IMG/VR virus record: IMGVR_UViG_3300004097_002589
Location: 1-22,806 of that record
Source of the DNA: a virus
Length of the DNA: 22,806 bases
Reading direction: 5' to 3' (one strand)
The first letter of the stretch is position 1. The number at the start of each line of letters is the position of its first letter. The notes beneath the pieces were generated by a model. That model worked only from the letters and a program-made list of their open reading frames with translations, ran no database searches and was not told the DNA's origin. Below, piece by piece: positions 1 to 6,671 of the stretch. The translations under genes were made by a program, and so were the position numbers.

Positions 1-2
1 GG

Positions 3-1280
3 TATAAAGAACTAACAGAGTTTTTCATTAGACATATGGGCAAGGGAAAAGATAGTTCTAAATATTTAGTAGACAGAACTATCAATGGTGTCTTAGATAA
101 AGCATTAGAAAAAGGGTATGATTACTGTGTAGTAATGGCTGTGGGACATTTTTTGCAAGATTCTCGGTTTTTTGAGTATATAGAAGCTTGGATAAGTAAA
201 TTAGATTTTTTCGTAACTGGACATATTATTGATAAGCAGTCTAATAATTCACAAGCTGATAGCGATGGCAATTATTGGGGACTACATAATCAGTGTATGG
301 TTATAAATTTAAAATACTATAAACAATTTGGGCAACCAAACTTTGGAAGTAAAGACACAAGTACTATGGTTGAAGTAGCCAAAGCTAGAAGATCTCTTCA
401 TGATGTTCACGATGACTATACTCCTATATTTTTAGCTCCTACAGAAGAAACTCAAGTATGCACTACATATGTAGATGGATGGAATTTTATTAATGTATCA
501 TTAGAAAATAATCTAACAGTATATAATTTTCATTCTAAAATTAGAAATACAAAAAGGTACACTTATCCAAAAAAATCTATAGAAGAACTAAAAACTCAAC
601 TTACTTGGATTAATAATATTTTAAGTGCTGCTACAGATTGTGTATTTTTCTGGAATACAGAAAACTATACAGATACTACGAAAGCAGAACTAAAGCCTAT
701 TAAAAGATTTTATTCTGTAGCTGCGGGATTTAAGCCTAATTTTATTTTAAATAAATATGGATTTTTTAAAGATACAGAGATTCTATACTTTGACTATAGT
801 AAGCAAGCACTAGCTTTTAAAAGAATGTTAGTAGAACACTGGGATGGCGAAGACTACCCTGCTTTTTTAAGATGGGCTAAGAAAAAATATAAAATTAATG
901 AAACATTTGGCGCATCAACAGAAGGAAAATCTTATGAAGACTTATGGGAGCTAGAGTTAGAAAACTGGGGCAGTGCAGATAATCTAAAAGCTCATTGGAC
1001 TGACTATAAAAAGTTAAAACATCATTTTATATATTGTGATATATTAAAAAATCCAGAAAAAGTAACTAACTGCGTAAATGGTACAGAAGATAGTGTAATT
1101 TGGTGGAGCAATGCTTTTCATACAGTTACTGCGCATTATACACAAAGTTTAGAAGAACTTACTAATCATTACAATAATAACTGGATTAAAGCATTACAAG
1201 ATAAAAATCCAACTCTAACAGTTTTTGGGGCAGATCATTTAAATAATAGAATTAGGGGTCAAAGTATTAATGAATTATAA
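3..1280 (+). CDS. Unknown phage protein, 5'-truncated by the window edge
   Basis: The reading frame is open from the first complete codon at 3. The first in-frame ATG is at 36, but no Shine-Dalgarno sequence precedes it, so the gene most likely starts outside the window. The visible part is about 425 residues, soluble, with no signal peptide or membrane helix. From the ATG at 36, residues 30-110 (hydrophobic strand CVVMAVGHFL, then FFVTGHIID, then YWGLHNQCMVINL) look like an alpha/beta Rossmann or GT-A-like core. The C-terminal half is rich in Trp and Tyr (for example WWSNAFHTV near residue 355). I do not recognise a characterised family; a glycosyltransferase-like or nucleotide-sugar-handling fold is only a guess. 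The stop overlaps the start of the oxygenase-like gene by 11 bases, so the two are probably co-translated. Confidence 0.7.
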   Translation, partial: YKELTEFFIRHMGKGKDSSKYLVDRTINGVLDKALEKGYDYCVVMAVGHFLQDSRFFEYIEAWISKLDFFVTGHIIDKQSNNSQADSDGNYWGLHNQCMVINLKYYKQFGQPNFGSKDTSTMVEVAKARRSLHDVHDDYTPIFLAPTEETQVCTTYVDGWNFINVSLENNLTVYNFHSKIRNTKRYTYPKKSIEELKTQLTWINNILSAATDCVFFWNTENYTDTTKAELKPIKRFYSVAAGFKPNFILNKYGFFKDTEILYFDYSKQALAFKRMLVEHWDGEDYPAFLRWAKKKYKINETFGASTEGKSYEDLWELELENWGSADNLKAHWTDYKKLKHHFIYCDILKNPEKVTNCVNGTEDSVIWWSNAFHTVTAHYTQSLEELTNHYNNNWIKALQDKNPTLTVFGADHLNNRIRGQSINEL

Positions 1281-1812
1281 AATTCTTGACCAAAAAGTAG
1301 AAATAGGTGATCTTTGGGCTTTACTATTATGGACTATTCCATATTTTAAATGTAATGATTATGATCTTAAAGATGCTATTACTGCAACTGCAATAAAAAG
1401 TGCAGATGGAGAGATAAATAATTTATATAAAAGTACAAAGACAGACTCTCCAGAAAACTATCAATATACAAAACTATATAGTATAAAAGAAGTAAAAGAG
1501 CTTGTAGATTATTTTAAGATGGAGACTACAAGAATAAGAATATTCAAACAGTCTCCAAAAAATAGTACGCCTTTACACATAGATAAAGACGATAAAGATA
1601 TTATTAGACTTTGGGCGGCATTAAATGAAGACGATAATTTTAAATTTTATTTTGGAAAAGAAAAAGAAGAAGTTATCTTAAAAAAAGGGCAAATACTGGT
1701 TTTTAACCCTAACTATCCTCATGGAGCCGCAAATCTAGGAAACACTGATAGATATACATTAAATATAGTAGGTAAACCTAATAAATGGCTAAAGGAGCAG
1801 ATTTATGTTTGA
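1270..1812 (+). CDS. 2-oxoglutarate/Fe(II)-dependent oxygenase-like (Asp/Asn beta-hydroxylase type)
   Basis: A protein of 180 residues. The C-terminal half has the signature of a double-stranded beta-helix dioxygenase. His103 and Asp105 form the HxD pair in PLHIDKD, His151 is the distal metal ligand in NPNYPHGAANLG, and Arg161 in DRYTLNIVG sits ten residues further on, where the 2-oxoglutarate-binding Arg is expected. The spacing and the wording around the distal His (LVFNPNYPHGAANLG) resemble aspartyl/asparaginyl beta-hydroxylases and phage prolyl-hydroxylase-like proteins. Known members hydroxylate protein side chains or nucleobases using Fe(II), O2 and 2-oxoglutarate; the substrate here is unknown. 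Its start overlaps the upstream gene by 11 bases and its end overlaps the PC4-like gene by 8. The family call rests on motifs, not on a search. Confidence 0.72.
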   Translation: MNYKILDQKVEIGDLWALLLWTIPYFKCNDYDLKDAITATAIKSADGEINNLYKSTKTDSPENYQYTKLYSIKEVKELVDYFKMETTRIRIFKQSPKNSTPLHIDKDDKDIIRLWAALNEDDNFKFYFGKEKEEVILKKGQILVFNPNYPHGAANLGNTDRYTLNIVGKPNKWLKEQIYV

Positions 1813-2089
1813 ATGTGAGGTATTTAGAAAGCCAAATGGAAATGTAGTAAAAATTACTATGAATGAGTTTAGAGGACTGGTCTACACTCATATTAGAGAA
1901 TATCAAATGGATGGGGATACAGGATTTTGGTATCCTACTAAAACAGGTTATGCTTTTGATGCAGGAGAAATTGATTCGGTAATCGAAGGACTCGAACTTG
2001 CTAGTGAAACATATGCAAAGTATTCTAGGTTTATAGAATATGATGAAAACCAACTGGAATTTGACCTTAAGGGAGACACAGACGAATGA
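1805..2089 (+). CDS. PC4/p15-like single-stranded-DNA-binding protein
   Basis: A protein of 94 residues. Residues about 14-66 match the pattern of the PC4 (transcriptional coactivator p15) fold: a beta-strand with VVKITMNEFRG, then HIREYQMDGDTGFWYPTKTGYAF, then a helix from about 53 onward (GEIDSVIEGLELASETY). The IREY...W.PTK.G core is the most characteristic part. PC4-like proteins are known in bacteria and phages and bind single-stranded or melted DNA as dimers through the curved beta-sheet. By inference this one could act in replication, recombination or late transcription. A ribosome-binding site (AAAGGAG) lies just upstream inside the preceding gene. The ATG overlaps that gene by 8 bases, and the TGA overlaps the next start by 4 (ATGA), typical of translational coupling. 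Confidence 0.68.
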   Translation: MFECEVFRKPNGNVVKITMNEFRGLVYTHIREYQMDGDTGFWYPTKTGYAFDAGEIDSVIEGLELASETYAKYSRFIEYDENQLEFDLKGDTDE

Positions 2090-2400
2090 GTATTAAAGCA
2101 TGGTCTGATGAACAAGAAGCAAAACTAATTAGATTATATACGGAAGAAAACACTAAAGATGTACACGATCTAGCTAGAATTTTTGGAAAAGGATACCGAT
2201 CAGTAATCAGTAAACTCGTTCAATTAAAAATATATCAAAAACCAGATGCAGAAGAAGAAGGCAAAACTAAAACCGTCAAGACAATGCTAAGAGAAATTGA
2301 AGATTTATTAGGCATTGAGATTGAAGGTATTAATCTTAATAAGAAAGAAAACTTAGTAAAGTTAGTAGATGCACTAAATGATAGACTGGGTAATTCTTAA
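2086..2400 (+). CDS. Small helix-turn-helix (Myb/SANT-like) DNA-binding protein
   Basis: A protein of 104 residues. Residues 5-50 (AWSDEQEAKLIRLY, then DVHDLARIFGKGYRSVISKL) form a predicted three-helix unit of the homeodomain/Myb type. The second and third helices have the spacing of a helix-turn-helix, and the opening Trp is typical of SANT/Myb repeats. The same unit, with a WS/YT/FT-D/E opening, recurs several times in the 226-residue protein at 4780-5460, so the two are probably related. Residues 62-104 form a second short helical domain (MLREIEDLLGIEIEGINL, then LVKLVDALNDRLG) of unknown role, possibly for oligomerisation. It overlaps the PC4-like gene by 4 bases. A sequence-specific regulator or an architectural DNA-binding role are both possible. 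Confidence 0.65.
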   Translation: MSIKAWSDEQEAKLIRLYTEENTKDVHDLARIFGKGYRSVISKLVQLKIYQKPDAEEEGKTKTVKTMLREIEDLLGIEIEGINLNKKENLVKLVDALNDRLGNS

Positions 2401-2824
2401 CTACCTTAATAAACAAAAATACAAACGAAGCTTGTTAATAGTAAAAAATAAAGCGCAAGTAGAAAAATTTATAACTAACCCTAAAATTACTCTGATTGAA
2501 GAAAATAATTTTCTTGAACATTATCCTGAAAAAGCGTATCATATAATTTCTACGTGGGAAATACTTTCAGAGGGGACTGCGTTAGAAATCTACACATATC
2601 TTGCAAAGATGAACCATAATCTACGAGATGATGGGGAAGTTTTTGTAAGAGTCTTAGAAAATCAGTCTTATACAGAAGAATTTACTATACCTCCATTTTG
2701 TTGGAGCGTTGAAAGAGTTTCGTCTATAGGGCACGCAAAAGCTTTTGTGCGCTCGGGAACTTGTGAACATATCAAAACTAAAAGAGCAGATTTTCTAAGA
2801 TTTAAATACATTCCCTCCTTTTAA
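2378..2824 (+). CDS. Unknown protein, possible class I methyltransferase-like fragment
   Basis: A protein of 148 residues starting inside the preceding gene (23-base overlap). Residues 18-105 alternate strands and helices: SLLIVKNKAQVEKF, then AYHIISTWEILSEG, then ALEIYTYLAKMNHNLRDDGEVFVRVLE. The last segment resembles the post-motif region of class I SAM-dependent methyltransferases, where a helix with an L..dG turn is followed by a strand. A glycine-rich SAM-binding motif I is not visible, so it would be a degenerate or truncated member, or an unrelated Rossmann-like protein. No good Shine-Dalgarno precedes the ATG, so expression probably depends on coupling with the gene before it. Its stop is followed directly by the promoter of the ligase gene, so it ends an operon. 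The methyltransferase idea is weak. Confidence 0.5.
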   Translation: MIDWVILNYLNKQKYKRSLLIVKNKAQVEKFITNPKITLIEENNFLEHYPEKAYHIISTWEILSEGTALEIYTYLAKMNHNLRDDGEVFVRVLENQSYTEEFTIPPFCWSVERVSSIGHAKAFVRSGTCEHIKTKRADFLRFKYIPSF

Positions 2825-2838
2825 AAATCAATTAAAAA

Positions 2839-2868
2839 TTGCATAACACCCAAAAGTTTTTGTATAAT
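2839..2868 (+). promoter_or_regulatory. Sigma70-like promoter for DNA ligase
   Basis: The sequence shows TTGCAT (2839-2844), an 18-base spacer and a perfect TATAAT (2863-2868). Transcription would start near 2875, about 22 bases before the ligase ATG. It lies in the 72-base gap after the previous gene. Confidence 0.65.
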
Positions 2869-2879
2869 GATTTATACAA
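2860..2879. promoter_or_regulatory. Inverted repeat over the -10 box of the ligase promoter (candidate operator)
   Basis: TTGTATAA (2860-2867) and TTATACAA (2872-2879) are perfect 8-base inverted arms separated by TGAT. The element covers the -10 hexamer and the predicted start point, as expected of a repressor site. A related TTGTAT...ATACAA pair overlaps the promoter at 6619-6647. AT-rich sequence makes chance symmetry possible. Confidence 0.4.
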
Positions 2880-2896
2880 TTAACGGATAACTATCT

Positions 2897-4633
2897 ATGA
2901 CATACGAAGAACTTAAAAACATTGTTGCTCACCACTGTCACCTGTATTATGACGTAAACCGTCCAGAAATTAGTGATAGTGAGTTTGATCAATTATATGA
3001 TAAGCTTCTCAAGGTAGAAACAGATCAAGGGTGGCACGATTCTGACTCCCCAACCATGCGTGTTGGAGGGGTATCAGGAAAAGTGCGTCATCCTTTTCCT
3101 TTGTATTCACTTCGCAAAGTTTATGATGAAGCTGAAGTAGAGGATGATTTTATTGTTGAGACTCCAAAAATTGATGGAGCTAATCTTACGTTAATCTATA
3201 AAGATAGTAAGTTATATATGGCACTAACTCGTGGTAATGGCGAGTTCGGTGAAGATGTTACACATCTCACACCAGGAATCAAAGGTCTACCAGATTATAT
3301 GTCTGGCGATTATGTGATTAATGGAGAGTGTGTAACTGATAATGATGTAGAAAATTTTAGAAACTACGTCAGTGGAGCACTTGGGTTACTTGACCTAGAA
3401 GAGTTTCACTCTCGTAATATTCTATTCATCGCTCACGAATTACTAGGTGTTGAGATGAATTACTCTACAAAAATGAAAGTTCTAAAAGCAGCAAGCTTTA
3501 AAACTGTTTTTGATGAGGACTTTTGCGCTAAATACCCTCAAGACGGTTTAGTATACCGAATTGATGAGTGGGAAAAGTGCAAAAAGCTTGGTTATACTTC
3601 TAAGTATCCACGCTTTGCTGTCGCTCTGAAAGAAAAAGAAAGTTTAACTGCTGTTACAACACTACAAAATGTGATTTGGGTTGTTGGTAGAACTGGGACT
3701 GTCAATCCTACTGGTATAGTAGAACCAGTCGAGCTTGACGGTGCGACTGTAAGTCGTGTTACTCTTCACAATATGGAATTTATGGAAAGCCATGACTTGG
3801 GCCTTGGCGACCTGATACAAATTGAACGTGCAGGTGGTGTAATTCCAAAGTTTAACAGAGTTATCCAGCACTCACAACATAATCTCAAAGTTAAACAAAG
3901 ACATGCCGAAGAAGCTGTTGGACACGCTCTTCGAAGGGTCGGCCCAAAATTGTTTGTGACTGATGTATCGCAGCATAGCACAATCAAATTGTTAGAACAT
4001 TTTATCAAGACTCTTGATATCAAGGGGCTTGGGCCTGCGTCTGTGTCTAAGATGCAGCTGAAACATCCGGTTGATTTATATCAATCTCACGATTGGAGTA
4101 CGCTCGGGGCAAATGGCGAAAAGGTTTTAACAGAAATACAACGTAGCAAGACAAAACCATATGAGTTAGTTCTTGCATCTTTAGGTATCCCTGGTGTTGG
4201 AAAATCAGCTGCAAAGCTGATCGTAAAGCACATACCTTCGTTCGGTCGGTTGCGAGAGATCGAAACGGTACAGATACACGGAATTGGGCCAAAAACCGTA
4301 GAAAATCTACTTAGTTGGCTTGACACAAATGAAGAATGGGTCTATGACCTTCCTCTTCAACTAGAGCAGAGTCAAAGCATAGACTTCGAGAGTAATTCCG
4401 ACGAAGTTAAGAAAGTCTGTATAACAGGGAAATTAGACATGACTCGTAATGATCTTGCTGAAATACTAGAAAGCAAGGGATTTAAAGTCACTAACACAGT
4501 CACAAAAGACTGCTATGCTTTGATTACTGACGGAGATAATAGTAGTAGCAAATATAAAAAAGCTATAGCAAATAACACTAAAGTCGTAGACTATTGGGAA
4601 AATAGAACTGAAGTGTTAAGAGGTGCTTTTTAA
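2897..4633 (+). CDS. ligA: NAD-dependent DNA ligase (LigA-type), zinc-finger cysteines lost
   Basis: A protein of 578 residues with the LigA domain order. The Ia-like N-terminus (YYDVNRPEISDSEFDQLYD, about 17-35) binds NAD. The adenylation domain has the catalytic Lys91 in PKIDG, TRGNGEFGEDVT (111-122), the NGE motif (142-144), QDGLVYRID (215-223) and AVALKE (241-246). The OB fold (VGRTGTVNPTGIVEPV, 263-278, to TLHN) follows, then helix-hairpin-helix repeats (GIPGVGKSAAK, HGIGPKTVENL) and a C-terminal BRCT domain (about 503-575). It seals nicks by transferring AMP from NAD. It is shorter than the bacterial enzyme (about 670 residues). The region that normally holds the four-Cys zinc finger (about 320-365) has no cysteine at all. 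It has its own promoter and sits apart from the replication operon. The start is the first ATG after the promoter. Confidence 0.93.
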   Translation: MTYEELKNIVAHHCHLYYDVNRPEISDSEFDQLYDKLLKVETDQGWHDSDSPTMRVGGVSGKVRHPFPLYSLRKVYDEAEVEDDFIVETPKIDGANLTLIYKDSKLYMALTRGNGEFGEDVTHLTPGIKGLPDYMSGDYVINGECVTDNDVENFRNYVSGALGLLDLEEFHSRNILFIAHELLGVEMNYSTKMKVLKAASFKTVFDEDFCAKYPQDGLVYRIDEWEKCKKLGYTSKYPRFAVALKEKESLTAVTTLQNVIWVVGRTGTVNPTGIVEPVELDGATVSRVTLHNMEFMESHDLGLGDLIQIERAGGVIPKFNRVIQHSQHNLKVKQRHAEEAVGHALRRVGPKLFVTDVSQHSTIKLLEHFIKTLDIKGLGPASVSKMQLKHPVDLYQSHDWSTLGANGEKVLTEIQRSKTKPYELVLASLGIPGVGKSAAKLIVKHIPSFGRLREIETVQIHGIGPKTVENLLSWLDTNEEWVYDLPLQLEQSQSIDFESNSDEVKKVCITGKLDMTRNDLAEILESKGFKVTNTVTKDCYALITDGDNSSSKYKKAIANNTKVVDYWENRTEVLRGAF

Positions 4634-4678
4634 TGAATTTCACAAAAGACCAAAAGACTAAATACTGTCACATTAATC

Positions 4679-4707
4679 TTGCTATATCATGTTTTAACTG
4701 CTATAAT
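4679..4707 (+). promoter_or_regulatory. Strong extended -10 sigma70-like promoter for the HTH-repeat gene
   Basis: TTGCTA (4679-4684), a 17-base spacer and a perfect TATAAT (4702-4707) are present, with TG at 4699-4700 forming a TGnTATAAT extended -10. Transcription would start near 4714, giving a leader of about 65 bases. The 146-base gap after the ligase gene otherwise holds only the stem-loop at 4719-4739. Confidence 0.75.
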
Positions 4708-4718
4708 CCTTTTATAAC

Positions 4719-4739
4719 GTTGAGAAAAAAACTCTCAAC
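4719..4739 (+). other. 5'-leader stem-loop upstream of the HTH-repeat gene
   Basis: GTTGAGA (4719-4725) pairs with TCTCAAC (4733-4739) around a 7-base A-rich loop. It begins about 5 bases after the predicted start of transcription and is not followed by a T-run, so it is not a standard terminator. A stem near the 5' end can protect an mRNA from decay, which would fit a highly expressed gene; that role is inferred. Confidence 0.5.
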
Positions 4740-4779
4740 CATTTAAAAACTTAAACTTTAATACAAATAAGGAGAAAAA

Positions 4780-5460
4780 ATGTCTAAGTTCGAATATACA
4801 GATGAAATGGTCACCCGCATGGAAGGCGTATGTGGTAGTGGCGTAACCGAGGACGTAATCGAGTCACTTTGTGACGAATTCGGTTATCCTCGTCGTTCAG
4901 TAACCGCAAAGCTTCGTAAGCTAGGTTACGACGTTCCTAAGAAGCCAGGTGCAGCCCCTGTCTTCACATCAGAAGAGACTGATGCACTTGCTGCTTATCT
5001 TGAGGCAAATTCTGGTAATCAGACCGCTGAAGAGATTTCTGCAGGTTTCGCTGACGGTAAGTTCACCGCTCGTCAGATCAATGGTAAGGCTCTCTCACTT
5101 GAGATGACCTCACACATTAAGCCAGCTGAGAAGAAGATTACCCCACGTTCTTACACAGAGGACGAGGAGAGCCAGATCTCTTCTATGGTTGAAGACGGTG
5201 CGTTCCTTGAGGACATCGCAGAAGCTGTTAGCAAGACTGTTAACTCAGTTCGTGGTAAGCTTCTAAGCATGGGCCTAAAGGCTGACCAGCGTGATAAGAA
5301 GGGCACAAAGGCCGATCCTTACGAGGGTATCGAGGATATGCTTGGCCAGACTGTTGAAGAGATCGCTGATCACTTCGGTAAGACAGTTCGTGGTGTTAAG
5401 ACAGTTCTAACTCGTCGTGGTCTTTCTGCATCAGATTACACACCAAAGACCGCTGAGTAA
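4780..5460 (+). CDS. Highly expressed protein of repeated HTH (Myb-like) DNA-binding units
   Basis: A protein of 226 residues built of about four helical DNA-binding units. They start near residue 5 (YTDEMVTRMEGV to SVTAKLRKLGY), 62 (FTSEETDALAAYL to QINGKAL), 124 (YTEDEESQISSM to SVRGKLLSMGL) and 179 (DPYEGIEDMLGQ to GVKTVLTRRGL). Each ends in a recognition-helix-like stretch, joined by Pro/Lys-rich linkers. Codon use differs sharply from the neighbours: Arg is CGT/CGC and Lys almost always AAG, with many C-ending codons, as in very highly expressed genes. It has its own consensus promoter, a clear AAGGAG site 5 bases before the ATG, a leader hairpin and a strong 3' hairpin. Together this suggests an abundant genome-coating or nucleoid-type protein, or a multi-domain regulator. 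The function is inferred; I know of no characterised homologue. Confidence 0.8.
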   Translation: MSKFEYTDEMVTRMEGVCGSGVTEDVIESLCDEFGYPRRSVTAKLRKLGYDVPKKPGAAPVFTSEETDALAAYLEANSGNQTAEEISAGFADGKFTARQINGKALSLEMTSHIKPAEKKITPRSYTEDEESQISSMVEDGAFLEDIAEAVSKTVNSVRGKLLSMGLKADQRDKKGTKADPYEGIEDMLGQTVEEIADHFGKTVRGVKTVLTRRGLSASDYTPKTAE

Positions 5461-5480
5461 TTCAGTAGCTAAGGTAAAAA

Positions 5481-5516
5481 TTATAGAGAGGGGTAGGCAA
5501 CTACCCCGCTCTATAA
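5481..5516 (+). terminator. Long GNRA-capped hairpin after the HTH-repeat gene
   Basis: TTATAGAG (5481-5488) pairs with CTCTATAA (5509-5516), and GGGGTAG (5490-5496) pairs with CTACCCC (5501-5507). There is one A/G mismatch between the two helices and a GCAA (GNRA) tetraloop at 5497-5500. It lies 20 bases after the stop codon. There is no T-run after it, so it could be an unusual terminator or, equally, an RNA-stabilising or processing element at the 3' end of an abundant mRNA. Confidence 0.65.
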
Positions 5517-5520
5517 GTGT

Positions 5521-5841
5521 ATGTATATGGCAGTAGTAAAACCCCTTATTTTGAGTGAAGTAGATGAAAACAAAATTGATGCAGTTTTAACTCTTTCTGA
5601 TACAGCTAAAATAAAAATTTTTGGTGAGATAATATCTAATTATTATCCTCAAGCTATGGAAGACGAAAAAAGATTTACAGAACTTCAACGAGCTTATAGA
5701 GATTGTTGGATGATGGAAAAATTATATCGTAATAATATATTTTTAAAAGAGTCATTTACTATGGTATACACACAAACTGGTTTAATAAGAAACATTTGGA
5801 TGGATATGTATTATACCGACGACGATTTAATAATACATTAG
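5521..5841 (+). CDS. Unknown small phage protein
   Basis: A protein of 106 residues, or 104 if translation starts at the second ATG (5527, giving MAVVKPLILSEVDE). It is predicted soluble and mainly helical, with no recognised motif. The region around residues 40-100 is rich in Tyr, Met and Trp (YYPQAMEDEKRFTELQRAY, then IWMDMYYTDDD). No Shine-Dalgarno sequence is visible, and the start lies only 4 bases after the strong hairpin at 5481-5516. Translation is therefore either inefficient or depends on the hairpin being opened or cleaved. It ends 9 bases before the cytidylyltransferase fusion gene. Codon use returns to the AT-rich pattern of the rest of the window. Confidence 0.6.
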   Translation: MYMAVVKPLILSEVDENKIDAVLTLSDTAKIKIFGEIISNYYPQAMEDEKRFTELQRAYRDCWMMEKLYRNNIFLKESFTMVYTQTGLIRNIWMDMYYTDDDLIIH

Positions 5842-5850
5842 GAGAGTAAC

Positions 5851-6615
5851 ATGAGAATAGTTGTAGTAACTGGAGGTTTTGACCCTATTCACTCAGGACA
5901 TATTTCCCTATTTCAAGAAGCAAAGAAGCTGGGAGATGTTTTAATTGTTGGTTTAAATTCTGATTTATGGCTTGCCCGGAAAAAAGGCAAGCCATTTATG
6001 TTATGGGATGAACGTGCCTGTGTTTTAGAAAATTTAGAAATGGTAGATCATGTTATTGCTTTTGATGACAGAGATGGAACTGCTATAGATGCTATTAAGC
6101 AAGCTATGATAAAATATCCTAATAGAAAAGTAATTTTTGCTAATGGAGGAGATAGAACAGTAGAGAATATACCAGAACTAGAGGCTTACAGACTTGATGA
6201 TAGCGTTAGCTTTGTTTTTGGTATTGGGGGAGAAGATAAGAAAAATTCTAGCTCTACACTATTAAAAAACTATTCTCGTCCAGAAGTAGAAAGACCTTGG
6301 GGCAAATATATAATTTTATCTCATGGAGAAGGATTCCTTACAAAAGAAATTATAGTTAATCCTAAATCAAGTTTGTCTATGCAAAAACACAAAGATAGGT
6401 CAGAACATTGGGTTGTAGTCTCTGGAAAAATATTTATTAATACTATAAATATAGCAAGTGACTATGAGCGTGAGAAGGTATTAGTGGCAGGACAAAGCGC
6501 TTTTATTCAAAAAGGTGACTGGCACCAGCTACAAAACCCAACAGATACAGAAGTTAAAATTATTGAAACCTGGATTGGTGATAACTTAACAGAACTGGAT
6601 ATTGAAAGAAAATAA
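5851..6615 (+). CDS. Cytidylyltransferase-like / mannose-6-phosphate-isomerase-type cupin fusion
   Basis: A protein of 254 residues with two joined domains. Residues 1-140 are a nucleotidyltransferase of the TagD/RfaE C-terminal type: GGFDPIHSGH (8-17) carries the HxGH nucleotide-binding motif, and SSSTLL (133-138) matches the SST-type motif near the end of this fold. Residues 147-250 match the C-terminal cupin of bifunctional GDP-mannose pyrophosphorylase/isomerases: ERPWGKY (147-153), QKHKDRSEHWVVVSG (178-192) with His180 and His186, and GDWHQLQNP (222-230) with His225. Known members activate sugars with CTP and isomerise sugar phosphates. The combination suggests nucleotide-sugar or polyol activation for a glycan or DNA decoration, but the substrate is unknown. 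A clear TAGGAGAG site precedes the ATG. The gene ends just before the promoter of the UV endonuclease. Confidence 0.8.
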   Translation: MRIVVVTGGFDPIHSGHISLFQEAKKLGDVLIVGLNSDLWLARKKGKPFMLWDERACVLENLEMVDHVIAFDDRDGTAIDAIKQAMIKYPNRKVIFANGGDRTVENIPELEAYRLDDSVSFVFGIGGEDKKNSSSTLLKNYSRPEVERPWGKYIILSHGEGFLTKEIIVNPKSSLSMQKHKDRSEHWVVVSGKIFINTINIASDYEREKVLVAGQSAFIQKGDWHQLQNPTDTEVKIIETWIGDNLTELDIERK

Positions 6616-6618
6616 GAT

Positions 6619-6647
6619 TTGACTATTACTCTCACTTATTGTATACT
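6619..6647 (+). promoter_or_regulatory. Sigma70-like promoter for the UV-damage endonuclease
   Basis: TTGACT (6619-6624), a 17-base spacer and TATACT (6642-6647) lie between the fusion gene and the endonuclease. Transcription would start near 6654, leaving an 18-base leader with TAGGAGA (6661-6667). The arms TTGTAT (6639-6644) and ATACAA (6654-6659) form an imperfectly spaced inverted repeat over the -10, similar to the one at 2860-2879. Confidence 0.72.
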
Positions 6648-6671
6648 TATAAAATACAAGTAGGAGATAAT

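Noticed and set aside
4719-4739. Rho-independent terminator of the ligase gene
   Set aside because: It lies after the TATAAT of the next promoter and has no T-run, so it belongs to the leader of the next gene.
4633-4746. A 37-codon frame starting at the end of the ligase gene
   Set aside because: It runs across the promoter and leader stem-loop of the HTH-repeat gene, has no ribosome site and has no recognisable protein features.
6639-6671. Upstream TTG start for the UV-damage endonuclease
   Set aside because: It lies inside the promoter, before the expected transcript start; the ATG at 6672 has a good TAGGAGA site.
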